In this document: one piece after another, positions 55,574 to 64,000 of the stretch
Layout: each line of letters opens with the position of its first letter
How positions within the stretch are numbered: the stretch's first letter is position 1
Assembly: GCA_030645915.1 (NCBI GenBank)
Contig: JAUSNO010000036.1
Span: 1 to 64,000, forward strand
Origin: Undibacterium sp.
GTDB lineage: Bacteria; Pseudomonadota; Gammaproteobacteria; Burkholderiales; Burkholderiaceae_D
Direction: 5' to 3'
Length of the DNA: 64,000 nucleotides
The notes under the pieces: generated by a model
Databases searched by the model: none
What the model was told of the DNA's origin: nothing
What the model saw: the letters and a program-made list of their open reading frames with translations, nothing else
Translations under genes and position numbers: made by a program

Positions 55574-57889
55574 ATGCCTGACACAAACATCCCAGAAACA
55601 TCGCAAAAGCAAGAAGAAAAAAATCAGTTAAATACGTTATTCGTACGTACACTTCTTCTGATCAGCGGCACACTAATAGGATTATTTCTAGCTGGTATCC
55701 TGATAATCGGATTCGCGTTAGCGATGGCTTACCCTAATTTGCCAGAAATCGATTCTATTACTAGTTACCGCCCCAAAATGCCTTTGCGGGTATTTTCCGC
55801 CGATAATATGCTAATAGCGGAGTTTGGGGAAGAGCGGCGCAACGTTGTTCAATTTTCAGAAATCCCTGAAATAATGAAAAAAGCCGTTCTTGCAATTGAA
55901 GATGATCGGTTTTATGAGCATGGTGGCGTCGACTACCTCGGGATTGCCCGCGCTACTTTGCATAACCTTGCAGGAGGAGCGAAGCAAGGTGCCTCGACCA
56001 TCACACAACAAGTTGCAAGAAATTTTTTCTTATCGAGCGAACAAACTTTCAAACGTAAAATTTATGAGATTCTACTGGCGTGGAAGATAGAACAAAATTT
56101 GAGCAAGGACCAAATTCTTGAAGTTTATATGAATCAAATTTATCTAGGGCAACGAGCGTACGGCTTCTCTTCGGCAGCTCAGATTTATTTTGGCAAGAGC
56201 CTCAAAGAGGTCAGCATTGCAGAAGCGGCAATGTTAGCAGGTCTGCCAAAAGCACCATCTGCCTATAATCCCGTGGTAAATCCCAAGCGGGCAGCTGTGC
56301 GCCAACAATACATTTTGCAACGAATGAAACAATTGGGTTACATATCTGAGACGCAATATGAAACAGCAAAAGTAGAAAAGTTGAGTGTCAAGACTGATAG
56401 TGGCGAATTTGGCATCCATGCAGAATACGTTGCAGAAATGGCGCGTCAATTAGTTTACGAGCAATTTAAGGAAGAAACCTACACGCGCGGATTGAATGTC
56501 TACACGACAATTACAAAATCAGATCAGGATGCTGCCTATTTATCTCTTCGCAAAGGAGTCATGGAATATGAAAGACGCCATGGATACCGAGGGCCCGAAT
56601 CTATTGTTGACCTTCCGCGCAATAAGGATGAGGCAGATGAAGTCATCGAGGCGGAATTGGCCAAACATCCCGATAGCGACGATATCGTTGCTGCAATGGT
56701 CGTCGATGCGAACGCCAAATCGGTAAAAGCGATACTTTCTTCAGGCGAAGAGATACAGATGAGTGGTTCAGACCTCGCGTTTGCCACTAGCGGCCTGCTA
56801 CCCACTGCCCCGGCAAACAAACGAATACAACGTGGCGCCGTCATACGTGTAATGCTTGAAGGGAAAAACTGGACAATTACGCAAATACCAGAAGTACAAT
56901 CAGCCTTTGTGGCAGCAAGCACCACCGACGGTGCGATTCGGGCTCTGGTTGGTGGCTTCGACTACAATATCAACAAATTCAATCATGTCAGTCAGGCTTG
57001 GCGCCAGCCTGGTTCGAGTTTTAAACCATTTATCTACTCATCATCTCTAGAAAAAGGATTCTCTCCTTCCACCATCATTAACGATGCACCGATCAGTTTT
57101 GATGCAGGGCAAACTGGTGGGCAAGCTTGGGAGCCGAAAAACTATGATGGTAAATATGAGGGCCCGATGACCATGCGAAAGGGGCTCACCAAGTCCAAGA
57201 ACATGATCTCGATCCGTATTTTGAATAAGGTAGGCGCCAAGTATGGACAAGAGTACACGAGTCGCTTTGGCTTCCTGCCAGAAAAAAATCCACCCTACCT
57301 GACGCTTGCACTTGGGGCGGGAGCAGTCACACCACTTCAAATGGCAGGTGCCTACGCAGTTTTTGCCAATGGTGGCTACAAAATCAATCCGTATCTAATC
57401 TCAAAGATTACTGACACGACTGGCAAGATACTTTCACAGGCGATCCCGGACCAGGCTGGAAATGAAGAAAATCGTGTAATTGATGAACGCAATGCGTTTT
57501 TGATGGACAGCATGTTGAAAGATGTTGTTCGTTTTGGCACCGCGACCAAAGCCTTGGTCCTGAAGCGTCCCGACATTGCGGGAAAAACAGGAACTACCAA
57601 TGATTCTTTTGATGCATGGTTCGCGGGTTATCAGGCGAAACTGGTAGGAATCGCATGGATAGGCTTTGACCAGCCAAAAAATCTCGGCAATAAAGAAACA
57701 GGAGGAGGTCTCGCTTTGCCTATTTGGATCGGTTATATGCAAAAGGCACTGAAAGAAATCCCGGTAGAGGATCGCCCCATTCCGAATGGAATCATTCAGG
57801 CCGAAGGTGACTTCTTTTATGCAGAAAATCCGCCCGGATCAGCCATACGCGTTCTAGGTAATGGCGAACCGGAAATAATCGAAGAATAA
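55574..57889 (+). CDS. mrcA: Penicillin-binding protein 1A (class A), paralogue 2 beside pilM
   Basis: A 771-residue bifunctional cell-wall synthase. A membrane helix (about 25-50), a GT51 domain (EDDRFYEHGG, ASTITQQVARN), an OB-like insert and a transpeptidase with SSFKP, SKN and KTGTT make the order. It is closely similar along its length to the protein at 2066-4312. Its place divergent from pilM is conserved in beta- and gammaproteobacteria, so this is probably the ancestral copy. It ends 21 bases before the convergent cyaY stop. Confidence 0.95.
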   Translation: MPDTNIPETSQKQEEKNQLNTLFVRTLLLISGTLIGLFLAGILIIGFALAMAYPNLPEIDSITSYRPKMPLRVFSADNMLIAEFGEERRNVVQFSEIPEIMKKAVLAIEDDRFYEHGGVDYLGIARATLHNLAGGAKQGASTITQQVARNFFLSSEQTFKRKIYEILLAWKIEQNLSKDQILEVYMNQIYLGQRAYGFSSAAQIYFGKSLKEVSIAEAAMLAGLPKAPSAYNPVVNPKRAAVRQQYILQRMKQLGYISETQYETAKVEKLSVKTDSGEFGIHAEYVAEMARQLVYEQFKEETYTRGLNVYTTITKSDQDAAYLSLRKGVMEYERRHGYRGPESIVDLPRNKDEADEVIEAELAKHPDSDDIVAAMVVDANAKSVKAILSSGEEIQMSGSDLAFATSGLLPTAPANKRIQRGAVIRVMLEGKNWTITQIPEVQSAFVAASTTDGAIRALVGGFDYNINKFNHVSQAWRQPGSSFKPFIYSSSLEKGFSPSTIINDAPISFDAGQTGGQAWEPKNYDGKYEGPMTMRKGLTKSKNMISIRILNKVGAKYGQEYTSRFGFLPEKNPPYLTLALGAGAVTPLQMAGAYAVFANGGYKINPYLISKITDTTGKILSQAIPDQAGNEENRVIDERNAFLMDSMLKDVVRFGTATKALVLKRPDIAGKTGTTNDSFDAWFAGYQAKLVGIAWIGFDQPKNLGNKETGGGLALPIWIGYMQKALKEIPVEDRPIPNGIIQAEGDFFYAENPPGSAIRVLGNGEPEIIEE

Positions 57890-57910
57890 GCTGCTTTATT
57901 TACAACAGCG

Positions 57911-58225
57911 CTACGCTGCACTTTGCTCTTGGGCGATGACGGCCAGGGTGGAGAAAAACTCTGAGCCATCACGCGTATTGCGCCAGAATTGGCCATCGTG
58001 CCTGTAATGAAAACCGCCAGAACGCGCGGCAAGCCACATCTCTTGCATTGGAGTCTGGCTATTCACAATGACTTTAGATCCATTGTTGACAAACTCTATT
58101 TCCAGCACATTGCCGCTACGTTTACAGTCAACATCCAATTCATCATTATCAAACGCTTGCTCGAATATTTTTTCTACTTGCTGTAAGCATTCATCGGCCA
58201 TTACTAAAAATTCTGTTTCTGTCAT
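57911..58225 (-). CDS. cyaY: Iron-sulfur cluster assembly protein CyaY (bacterial frataxin)
   Basis: A 104-residue acidic protein with the frataxin fold. An N-terminal Asp/Glu-rich helix binds iron (FLVMADECLQQVEKIFEQ, FDNDELDVD), and the sheet contains LEIEFVNNGSKVIVNSQ and MQEMWLAARSGGFHY. It modulates IscS. It is divergent from lptM. Confidence 0.95.
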   Translation of the reverse strand: MTETEFLVMADECLQQVEKIFEQAFDNDELDVDCKRSGNVLEIEFVNNGSKVIVNSQTPMQEMWLAARSGGFHYRHDGQFWRNTRDGSEFFSTLAVIAQEQSAA

Positions 58226-58264
58226 GTTACACTCCAGCGCATTAATAATTCGTCATTTTATACG

Positions 58265-58477
58265 GTGTTAAACATTTTGAAAAACCGCACACTCATTACT
58301 GGATTCACCATCGCTTGCAACATTGTTTTGCTCAGCGCATGCGGCCAAAAAGGTCCGCTCTTTCTACCCGTCAAACCTGCACAAACGAGTCAGACAGATA
58401 ATCAGACACGCGCCCCGGTCAACAACATGACTGATGCCAACCAGCGAGAGCAAACATCAACAAAGCAAATGGACTGA
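58265..58477 (+). CDS. lptM: Small LPS-assembly lipoprotein LptM (YifL-like)
   Basis: A 70-residue lipoprotein: a signal segment ending in the lipobox LLSAC, then GQKGPLFLP, the hallmark of the LptM/YifL family, and a polar tail. LptM helps mature the LptD-LptE translocon. The start is GTG at 58265; a TTG four codons later is possible. In relatives lysA follows directly; here palindrome copy G follows instead. Confidence 0.9.
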   Translation: MLNILKNRTLITGFTIACNIVLLSACGQKGPLFLPVKPAQTSQTDNQTRAPVNNMTDANQREQTSTKQMD

Positions 58478-58544
58478 TGAAATTGCTGCTTAGGGAATCG
58501 ATGACGTAACGCTCACCTGAGCACCAACACAACAAGTAAAAATC

Positions 58545-58618
58545 GCAACACGCAATACCAACGCTGCTTACAGGTCAAAAGCATCCCGGAAGGCGCATAT
58601 TCATTGCGTGTTGAAATT
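58545..58618. repeat. Dispersed palindrome copy G
   Basis: CAACACGCAAT and ATTGCGTGTTG are perfect complements at the ends (58546-58556 and 58602-58612). The middle keeps GGCGCAT but is otherwise degenerate. It lies between the convergent lptM and ccsB genes. Confidence 0.65.
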
Positions 58619-58676
58619 GGATATTGATTGAATATTTTCCATACCAAGTTAAATCACCCTCGTATGGAAAATATAA

Positions 58677-59822
58677 TTAAAGTGCGCCGTAAGAGTGCAA
58701 GCCAGACAGAAACATATTCACACCCAGAAACGCAAATGTGGTCACTAGCAGGCCAACCAAGGCCCACCAGGCGGCGACCTGACCTCGCAACCCCTTCATC
58801 AGTCGCATATGCAACCAGGCCGCATAATTGAGCCAGACGATTAATGCCCAAGTTTCTTTTGGATCCCACGACCAATAACCACCCCATGCTTCCGCTGCCC
58901 ATAGAGCACCGAGTATCGTCGCAATAGTGAAAAATGCAAAGCCGACCGAGATGGCTTTATACATGACGTCATCAAGTACTTCCAGCGATGGCAAGCGATC
59001 GTGCAGCCACCCTTTGGATTTCAGCAAATAAGCTAGCGCTACCATAGCCGCCAGTGAAAAGGTCCCGTAGCCAATAAAATTGGCCGGCACATGAATCTTC
59101 ATCCACCAACTTTGCAGAGCCGGAACCAAAGGTTGAATTTCAGCAGCGTCACGGGACACCGTGTACCAAAGCAAAAAGCCAACTGCGGCCGAAATGACAA
59201 TCAATACAAAAGGACCAAGTTGACGGGTGGCATATTGTTGTTCGTAGTAGAGATAGAACAAGGCCGTGATCATCGAAAACAAGATGAATACTTCATACAA
59301 ATTTGACACTGGAATATGCCCGACATCACTACCAATCAAATAAGATTCATACCAGCGCACCAATAAGCCTGTAAAGCCCATCACAACTGCAGACCAGCAA
59401 AGGATAGATCCCAACTTCAAATTGAAGTCTGAGCGAGCCAGCAAACCAAGCCAATAAAAAAACGTGGAAAAAATGAACAATGTTCCCATCCATAAAATGG
59501 CTGACTGACTGGAAAACAGATATTTAAGCAGGAATTTTTTATTCGCCATCTCCAGCGATCCATCATAGAGATGAACGGAAAACAAGGCTAGCAGCGCCAG
59601 TATCATCATCAGACTACGCATTGGCTTCCAATGCCAGCCCAGCCAGGCAAAAGTCGGCGCCGCCAACAGCAAGATACCTTTTTCATACACATCCATGTAT
59701 GCGCCAAAGCGGTTTAATGTATACAAGGACGCTATGACTAGCACAACGGCATATAGCCAGTCCGGCACAGATAAGCGCTTAAAAAAGCCCTGATATGGCG
59801 TGTAATTTTGAGTCAATTCCAT
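58677..59822 (-). CDS. ccsB: Cytochrome c biogenesis protein CcsB/ResC (haem handling)
   Basis: A 381-residue inner-membrane protein of about eight helices from the CcmC/CcsA superfamily. The tryptophan-rich haem motif AWGGYWSWDPKE (WWD) lies near residue 320, with periplasmic His ligands nearby. With ResB it forms system II, which carries haem outward and attaches it to apocytochromes c. The product naming (CcsA versus CcsB) varies between species. Confidence 0.92.
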   Translation of the reverse strand: MELTQNYTPYQGFFKRLSVPDWLYAVVLVIASLYTLNRFGAYMDVYEKGILLLAAPTFAWLGWHWKPMRSLMMILALLALFSVHLYDGSLEMANKKFLLKYLFSSQSAILWMGTLFIFSTFFYWLGLLARSDFNLKLGSILCWSAVVMGFTGLLVRWYESYLIGSDVGHIPVSNLYEVFILFSMITALFYLYYEQQYATRQLGPFVLIVISAAVGFLLWYTVSRDAAEIQPLVPALQSWWMKIHVPANFIGYGTFSLAAMVALAYLLKSKGWLHDRLPSLEVLDDVMYKAISVGFAFFTIATILGALWAAEAWGGYWSWDPKETWALIVWLNYAAWLHMRLMKGLRGQVAAWWALVGLLVTTFAFLGVNMFLSGLHSYGAL

Positions 59823-59861
59823 GATATTTCCAGTACTAATAGCTATGTGCGAGAGAACAGT

Positions 59862-62057
59862 TTAGTCGATTACTTTGCTTGTTGCTTTATTCGCCTGAAA
59901 GTTCACTTTTGGCGCCGGATGACTAAGCTGTTGAAGTTGTGTTTTCAATTGATCAAATTCTTTCTCAAAATCTAGCGTCTTACGCTGTGAACTGAGTGCC
60001 ATTAATACTCTCGCGCCGGCTTGATCGTCTTTAATCCAAATCCATAGGCGACGTTCACGTATGTAAAACATTGAAAACACGCCGATGACCAAAAACAGAC
60101 AACCGAGATAAACTACATTTTGCCCTGGTGAACGTGTCACCTGCAAAACAGACGCCTTGATCTCCTCAAAACCGGTCAACTGTAGATACACTGGAGCACC
60201 ATAGAAATACGAATCGGATAAAGCACTGGTCGCCACTTGCAAAAAGCGCGCATGTTTCTCATCCAGTTCAATTGCGGGCAAGCCGTCCTTAGCACGAGCT
60301 TGCTGCCATAAATCCCACATGCTGCCATTGAGTATCTTCATGAAAACGTCCGCAGCCTTGCCTTGTTCGGCAGCAGGAATTTGCTCTAAAAATTTTGAAA
60401 TGGCAACATAACCTGCAACTGGCGTAGATGCCGCACCTGCCATCGAACCATCCCCAGCAAAAATTGCCATACCTTTCTTCGCTGATTCAGCCAACTGTAG
60501 CTGCATACTTTCTGCGCTGACGTCCGGTAAGGCGCGACGTGCATAGGATTGTGCAGCCATCTGGCGCGATGCCGGGTCCGCCAGCGCAGCACGAATACGC
60601 ATCCATTCGATGACAGTGTCCTCATCATCGGCCGGAATCCGCAAATAGCGGAATGCATCGCTGGGGTTATCTCGCGTCCCAGCGAGAAATACCCATGCGC
60701 CATCGACCAGCACTGGCTGCATATAATTGTGAAACTCTCTCGCTTGTCCGTTCTTATCACGCAGTTTATATTGCACGCTGGGACCGACGTTTTTTAAATC
60801 CTTGCTATTGGCATTTTTTGCAGCTGAGCCTGTGTGCTTATCGAAGTCAGCAGAAAATTGCTCATTGAAGTTTTTCTTGGTATCCACTGCGCGCAGATCC
60901 TGACCATTGCGTGACATGTTTTCGACGTTAAATGGACGAAATCCTGACCACTCTATGCTGTAATCATTGCCACTATTTGCATTGCTGCCTTTCAGTTCTG
61001 TTGCACCACCTACATCCCCTTTGATATCAAAGCTATTCGCTTTATTGCCCTGCATGGGGTGCGCCTTCAATTGCAGATGACTGCCTCCGTCTTCAAAACT
61101 GGATTGAAAAAGCGCAATTCCTTTATAAATGAGCGGTTGATTGACCTTGATAGTGGCAGGAAAAGTCTTGCCGGTTTCATGATCCTTAATAACAACCTCG
61201 CTGGCAAACAGCTTGGGCATGCCAGTGGAGTAATAGTCGATAATAAACTTATTGAGCTGTATCGTGAAGGGTAGGTCCTGAATCAGCACGCCGCTCTGCT
61301 GAGGAATGATCGCAGTACTGCTATTTGCCCCCTCAGGAATCATGGTATTGCCACGAAAGGTAGGATTGGCAAGCGAGAGTCTGTGCTGCTGTGGAATTTT
61401 AGCAATAATGCCATTGCCGTCAAAAGGTACCTTACCCATAAACCACTGTTGAAAACGGATAGGCAAATCAGAATCAAGCAAGCCACCGACGCAAATGATT
61501 ACGATCGCAGAGTGGGCAAAAATATAGCCCCATTTATTGGCGGCGCCTTGTTTGGCTGCAATCAAGGTAGCATTTTCTTTTTCGACTATTTTGGATCGAT
61601 AGCCCAGCTGGGCAATATGGGTACTCATTTTCCCAACTAAATCGCCGCGTTGCGCTTCGCTATCCCATTCTGATTTGTGATGAAAATTACGTAACGATTG
61701 CTCGCGCACGTTCTCGCGCCAGCTGCGCATGTCTTTCAACATTTTTGGCGCATTTCGGATCAAACATAAACTAGTCGATAGCACTAGAAATGTCATGATC
61801 ATCAAAAACCACCAGGCCGAGTATAACGAATACAGGCTCAGCTTACTGAATATATCAAACCAGAATGGTCCGAACTGATTGACATAATTGGGCATCGGCT
61901 CATTCTGCTTCAATACCGTTCCAATCACCGATGTAATGGCAATCAGAGTCAATAAGCTGATGGCAAAACGCATTGACGAGAGCAGCTCGACCAAGTTTGC
62001 CAGCCATCTGCTTTGGGTACGTATTGTCAATCCGGCTGTTGTCGGTTCAGTTTCCAT
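59862..62057 (-). CDS. resB: Cytochrome c biogenesis protein ResB
   Basis: A 731-residue partner of the CcsA-type protein. Three membrane helices lie in the first 200 residues, then a large periplasmic region (about 215-650), then a last helix (LGCLFLVIGVFSMFYI) and a cytoplasmic tail. N-terminal MRFAISLLTLIAITSVIGT and FFS/LFQSSFEDGG segments are typical of the family. It is followed by ccsB after 39 bases and preceded by the diheme cytochrome gene with a terminator between. Confidence 0.92.
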   Translation of the reverse strand: METEPTTAGLTIRTQSRWLANLVELLSSMRFAISLLTLIAITSVIGTVLKQNEPMPNYVNQFGPFWFDIFSKLSLYSLYSAWWFLMIMTFLVLSTSLCLIRNAPKMLKDMRSWRENVREQSLRNFHHKSEWDSEAQRGDLVGKMSTHIAQLGYRSKIVEKENATLIAAKQGAANKWGYIFAHSAIVIICVGGLLDSDLPIRFQQWFMGKVPFDGNGIIAKIPQQHRLSLANPTFRGNTMIPEGANSSTAIIPQQSGVLIQDLPFTIQLNKFIIDYYSTGMPKLFASEVVIKDHETGKTFPATIKVNQPLIYKGIALFQSSFEDGGSHLQLKAHPMQGNKANSFDIKGDVGGATELKGSNANSGNDYSIEWSGFRPFNVENMSRNGQDLRAVDTKKNFNEQFSADFDKHTGSAAKNANSKDLKNVGPSVQYKLRDKNGQAREFHNYMQPVLVDGAWVFLAGTRDNPSDAFRYLRIPADDEDTVIEWMRIRAALADPASRQMAAQSYARRALPDVSAESMQLQLAESAKKGMAIFAGDGSMAGAASTPVAGYVAISKFLEQIPAAEQGKAADVFMKILNGSMWDLWQQARAKDGLPAIELDEKHARFLQVATSALSDSYFYGAPVYLQLTGFEEIKASVLQVTRSPGQNVVYLGCLFLVIGVFSMFYIRERRLWIWIKDDQAGARVLMALSSQRKTLDFEKEFDQLKTQLQQLSHPAPKVNFQANKATSKVID

Positions 62058-62069
62058 AGTTTTCCAAAA

Positions 62070-62100
62070 ACAAAAAGGGGATGGCTTTTGCCACCCCCTC
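62070..62100 (-). terminator. Intrinsic terminator after the diheme cytochrome gene
   Basis: On minus, GGGGTGGC pairs with GCCATCCCC (one mismatch) around AAAA, then TTTTTGTTTTTGG. It lies 55 bases after the cytochrome stop and ahead of resB, so resB may be read only in part from that promoter. Confidence 0.8.
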
Positions 62101-62153
62101 CGTTAATCTTTATATTTTATTTTTATCTTAATTCTCGGTACTGCGCTGAGGGA

Positions 62154-62813
62154 TTACTTGAGGCCTGCCACATAATCGGCAACAGCTTTCATCTCATCAT
62201 CCGACATACGCTTGGAGATCGTTACCATCTGCGCACTGTTCTTGCGCACACCGGTACGGAAATTTGTCAATTGTGCAATCGTGTAATCCTGATGCTGACC
62301 AGCAATTCGCGGAAATTGCGCCGGGATACCAGCGCCATTTGGGCTGTGGCAACCAGCACAAGCTGGAACATTCTTCTCAGCAATACCGCCGCGATAAATT
62401 TGTTTGCCTAACTCAACAATTTCTTTGTTCTTGGCCGCACCTGGCTTGGATTTTTGCATGGCAAGATAGTTGGCAACGTTTTTCATATCGTCGGCATTCA
62501 TCATGTTCGCAAATGTAGTCATTACTGCGTTATTGCGTTCAGCGCCTTTAAAATTATTCAGCTGTTTAGAGATATAGGCTTCATGTTGACCCGACAATTT
62601 CGGATTCACGCTAATGGTGGAATTGCCAGCGGCACCATGGCAAGAAGCGCAGGCAACAATACCACGACCGGCATCACCATTCGTATACAATGCCTCACCC
62701 TTGACGGGATCAGCCTTTGCAGGCGCAGCTTGTTCATTCGCATAAGTTAAAGTGGACACCGCCAACAAGGCGATGCTGATGGACTTAAAAAAAGGTAAAA
62801 AAGCACGGTTCAT
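62154..62813 (-). CDS. Diheme cytochrome c (cytochrome c4 type)
   Basis: A 219-residue periplasmic electron carrier with a signal peptide (cleavage after YA) and two c-type domains. The haem sites are CASCH and CAGCH, each with a downstream Met ligand (MTTFANMMNADDM; MVTISKRMSDDEM). Cytochrome c4 feeds terminal oxidases. Its neighbours resB and ccsB would mature it. Confidence 0.93.
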   Translation of the reverse strand: MNRAFLPFFKSISIALLAVSTLTYANEQAAPAKADPVKGEALYTNGDAGRGIVACASCHGAAGNSTISVNPKLSGQHEAYISKQLNNFKGAERNNAVMTTFANMMNADDMKNVANYLAMQKSKPGAAKNKEIVELGKQIYRGGIAEKNVPACAGCHSPNGAGIPAQFPRIAGQHQDYTIAQLTNFRTGVRKNSAQMVTISKRMSDDEMKAVADYVAGLK

Positions 62814-63047
62814 TCAAACACCCTGAGACTAAATAATGGAAATCTGCCCTATTGGCGACACAAATTGCTAATTCGCTGGACAGCGCATTCGCGACTGCCC
62901 AATATCTAACCCCTTATTGTACAATAGCTTTTAAGGAAATGTTGGCTAATTCAGGATGCGTGAAGCCTGGAGCAAGCGGCATTTTTAAGCGAATTCGCTC
63001 ATTTCTGTTGCATTTTTTCACGCATTTATCATTATTGGCCTCAACTT
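62814..63047. other. Divergent promoter region of the cytochrome and engB genes
   Basis: No gene is seen. The stretch is AT-rich in its right half. No clear -35/-10 pair is assigned. Confidence 0.35.
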
Positions 63048-63761
63048 ATGTCTATTCTCTGGCAAGCCCGCTTCTTTACGACGGTCAACCATCTTCGTAA
63101 CCTGCCAACGCTTCAGGTTCCTGAAATCGCGTTTGCAGGCCGCTCCAATGCGGGGAAATCTACTGCCATCAATATTCTGTGCAATCAGAAAAAACTTTGT
63201 TTTGCATCCAAGACTCCGGGACGCACCCAACACATCAATTACTTTTCTATCGGCGGTTCGCACGTTGCGCAACATCGCAAAGACGCCACCATCGTAGAAG
63301 AAATACGTGCCCTGTTAGTTGACTTGCCTGGCTATGGTTATGCTGAAGTGCCTGGCGCGGCAAAAAATCATTGGAACCAATTATTAGGTGACTATGTACA
63401 AAAGCGCGAACAATTATCGGCTCTCATCCTGATCATGGATTCACGCCGTCCGTTTACTGATCTTGATCGCCAGATGCTGGAATGGTATGCGCCAACGGGG
63501 CGCCCGGTACATTGCCTGCTGACCAAAGCAGACAAACTCAACCGCAATGAAGCAACCAATGCACTAAGATTGACCAACACCGTATTAGCTAGTTATACCG
63601 ATGAAAACGGCGTGCCATTTCCATTTACCGCGCAATTATTTTCCTCATTGAAACGCATAGGAATTGAAGAAGCGGACGCAAAAATCCAGCAATTAACTGG
63701 ATTGGATCAGCCGTTTATCAAGAGCGACGTCGAATCAATCGATCCATCAGAGCCGACATAA
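63048..63761 (+). CDS. engB: Ribosome biogenesis GTP-binding protein EngB (YihA/YsxC)
   Basis: A 237-residue GTPase needed for assembly of the 50S subunit. G1 is [10 protein letters not shown]3 is DLPGYG and G4 is TKAD, with the family's TPGRTQHIN switch I. A tail of about 25 residues after the G domain is acidic. It is divergent from the cytochrome gene, and hemB follows on the same strand. Confidence 0.95.
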   Translation: MSILWQARFFTTVNHLRNLPTLQVPEIAFAGRSNAGKSTAINILCNQKKLCFASKTPGRTQHINYFSIGGSHVAQHRKDATIVEEIRALLVDLPGYGYAEVPGAAKNHWNQLLGDYVQKREQLSALILIMDSRRPFTDLDRQMLEWYAPTGRPVHCLLTKADKLNRNEATNALRLTNTVLASYTDENGVPFPFTAQLFSSLKRIGIEEADAKIQQLTGLDQPFIKSDVESIDPSEPT

Positions 63762-63762
63762 A

Positions 63763-63791
63763 AAAACCCCGGCATAAACACATGCCGGGGA
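63763..63791. terminator. Strong hairpin after engB, U-tract only on the minus strand
   Basis: CCCCGGCAT pairs perfectly with ATGCCGGGG (63767-63790). The A-run on its left makes a U-tract for minus transcripts, while plus transcripts from engB have no U-tract. No minus gene lies to its right in the window. Confidence 0.6.
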
Positions 63792-63926
63792 AATAACGCC
63801 TTATCGAATAGGTACGAAAGGCGCCCACTCAGGGAGATGAAGTGGTAGGCGATAAACCTGTTGATTCAGAGCCCGCTTTGTCGAAATAGTTTCATTTTTG
63901 TGATTAATAATTATTGGTAACTCATC

Positions 63927-64000
63927 ATGCCCAACAATAAACCCGCTCAATTTCCTACAACTCGCATGCGACGCATGCGCCGCGACGCCTTCTCGCGCGC
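63927..64000 (+). CDS. hemB: Delta-aminolevulinic acid dehydratase, N-terminal fragment (runs off the window)
   Basis: From the ATG at 63927 the frame gives MPNNKPAQFPTTRMRRMRRD and then AFSR, the recognisable start of proteobacterial HemB (FPTTRMRRMRRD). HemB joins two ALA molecules to porphobilinogen in haem synthesis. Only about 24 codons are visible. engB followed by hemB is a normal order in the group and fits the haem-related neighbours. Confidence 0.85.
   Translation, partial: MPNNKPAQFPTTRMRRMRRDAFSR

Noticed and set aside
1-64000. Search for tRNA, rRNA, CRISPR or defence genes
   Set aside because: No cloverleaf with a T-loop signature, no rRNA-like stretch, no regular repeat-spacer array and no recognisable defence cluster was seen by eye.

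Overview
The window reads as chromosome of a betaproteobacterium of the order Burkholderiales, most likely family Oxalobacteraceae (an Undibacterium- or Herminiimonas-like genus is my inference). The basis is gene order known from that group: kefB-like/kdsD/kdsC/lptC/lptA/lptB/rpoN/hpf, pilMNOPQ divergent from a PBP1A gene, metK divergent from two lpxL-type genes, ahcY/holin-like/metF behind an SAH riboswitch, and engB/cytochrome c4/resB/ccsB, with hemB starting at the right edge. GC content looks close to 50 percent. No tRNA, rRNA, prophage or CRISPR array was seen.

Layout. 1-2068: 3' end of an IS30-family transposase, an orphan periplasmic binding protein and a DUF3224 gene. 2066-12652: mostly minus strand, with a PBP1A paralogue, a heterodimeric ABC exporter (mdlAB type), a secreted prolyl oligopeptidase, an M14 carboxypeptidase and metK. 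12896-17406: two lipid A acyltransferases, then phenylalanine/tyrosine catabolism (phhA, hppD) with a divergent Lrp-type regulator. 17566-23012: GNAT, cca, GST, slt and 5-formyl-THF cyclo-ligase. 23122-26639: an unassigned two-gene membrane module (large solenoid-like protein plus M48 protease). 26982-32506: GNAT, M16 peptidase, rhodanese, metF and a holin-like protein. 32562-35941: ahcY with SAH riboswitch, an AlkB-type hydroxylase and apt. 35978-43579: cation antiporter, Kdo and Lpt transport genes, rpoN and hpf. 43888-48643: 3-hydroxyisobutyryl-CoA hydrolase, DUF4197, dgt and a fused aroK-aroB. 48693-57889: an Ig-like lipoprotein, the pilQPONM cluster and divergent mrcA. 57911-64000: cyaY, lptM, ccsB, resB, diheme cytochrome c, engB and the first codons of hemB.

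Functional links. ahcY, metF and metK form the methyl cycle, and both ends of it carry leader RNA structure. phhA and hppD form the Phe to homogentisate route. kdsD, kdsC, lptC, lptA, lptB, lptM and the two acyltransferases build and export LPS. pilM to pilQ plus PBP1A form the envelope-spanning pilus platform. resB, ccsB and the diheme cytochrome serve cytochrome c maturation and respiration.

The most unusual signals are these. A family of about 80-bp imperfect palindromes occurs in seven copies, mostly at convergent gene junctions; one is cut by the IS30 end and two sit where conserved gene clusters appear interrupted. The metK leader has two mutually exclusive helices, one of which would bury the Shine-Dalgarno. 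The aroK and aroB domains are fused in one frame. An Ig-like lipoprotein gene lies inside the pil-aro cluster. A transmembrane solenoid-like gene overlaps an M48 protease gene. A short element with terminal inverted repeats fills the gap between GST and slt.
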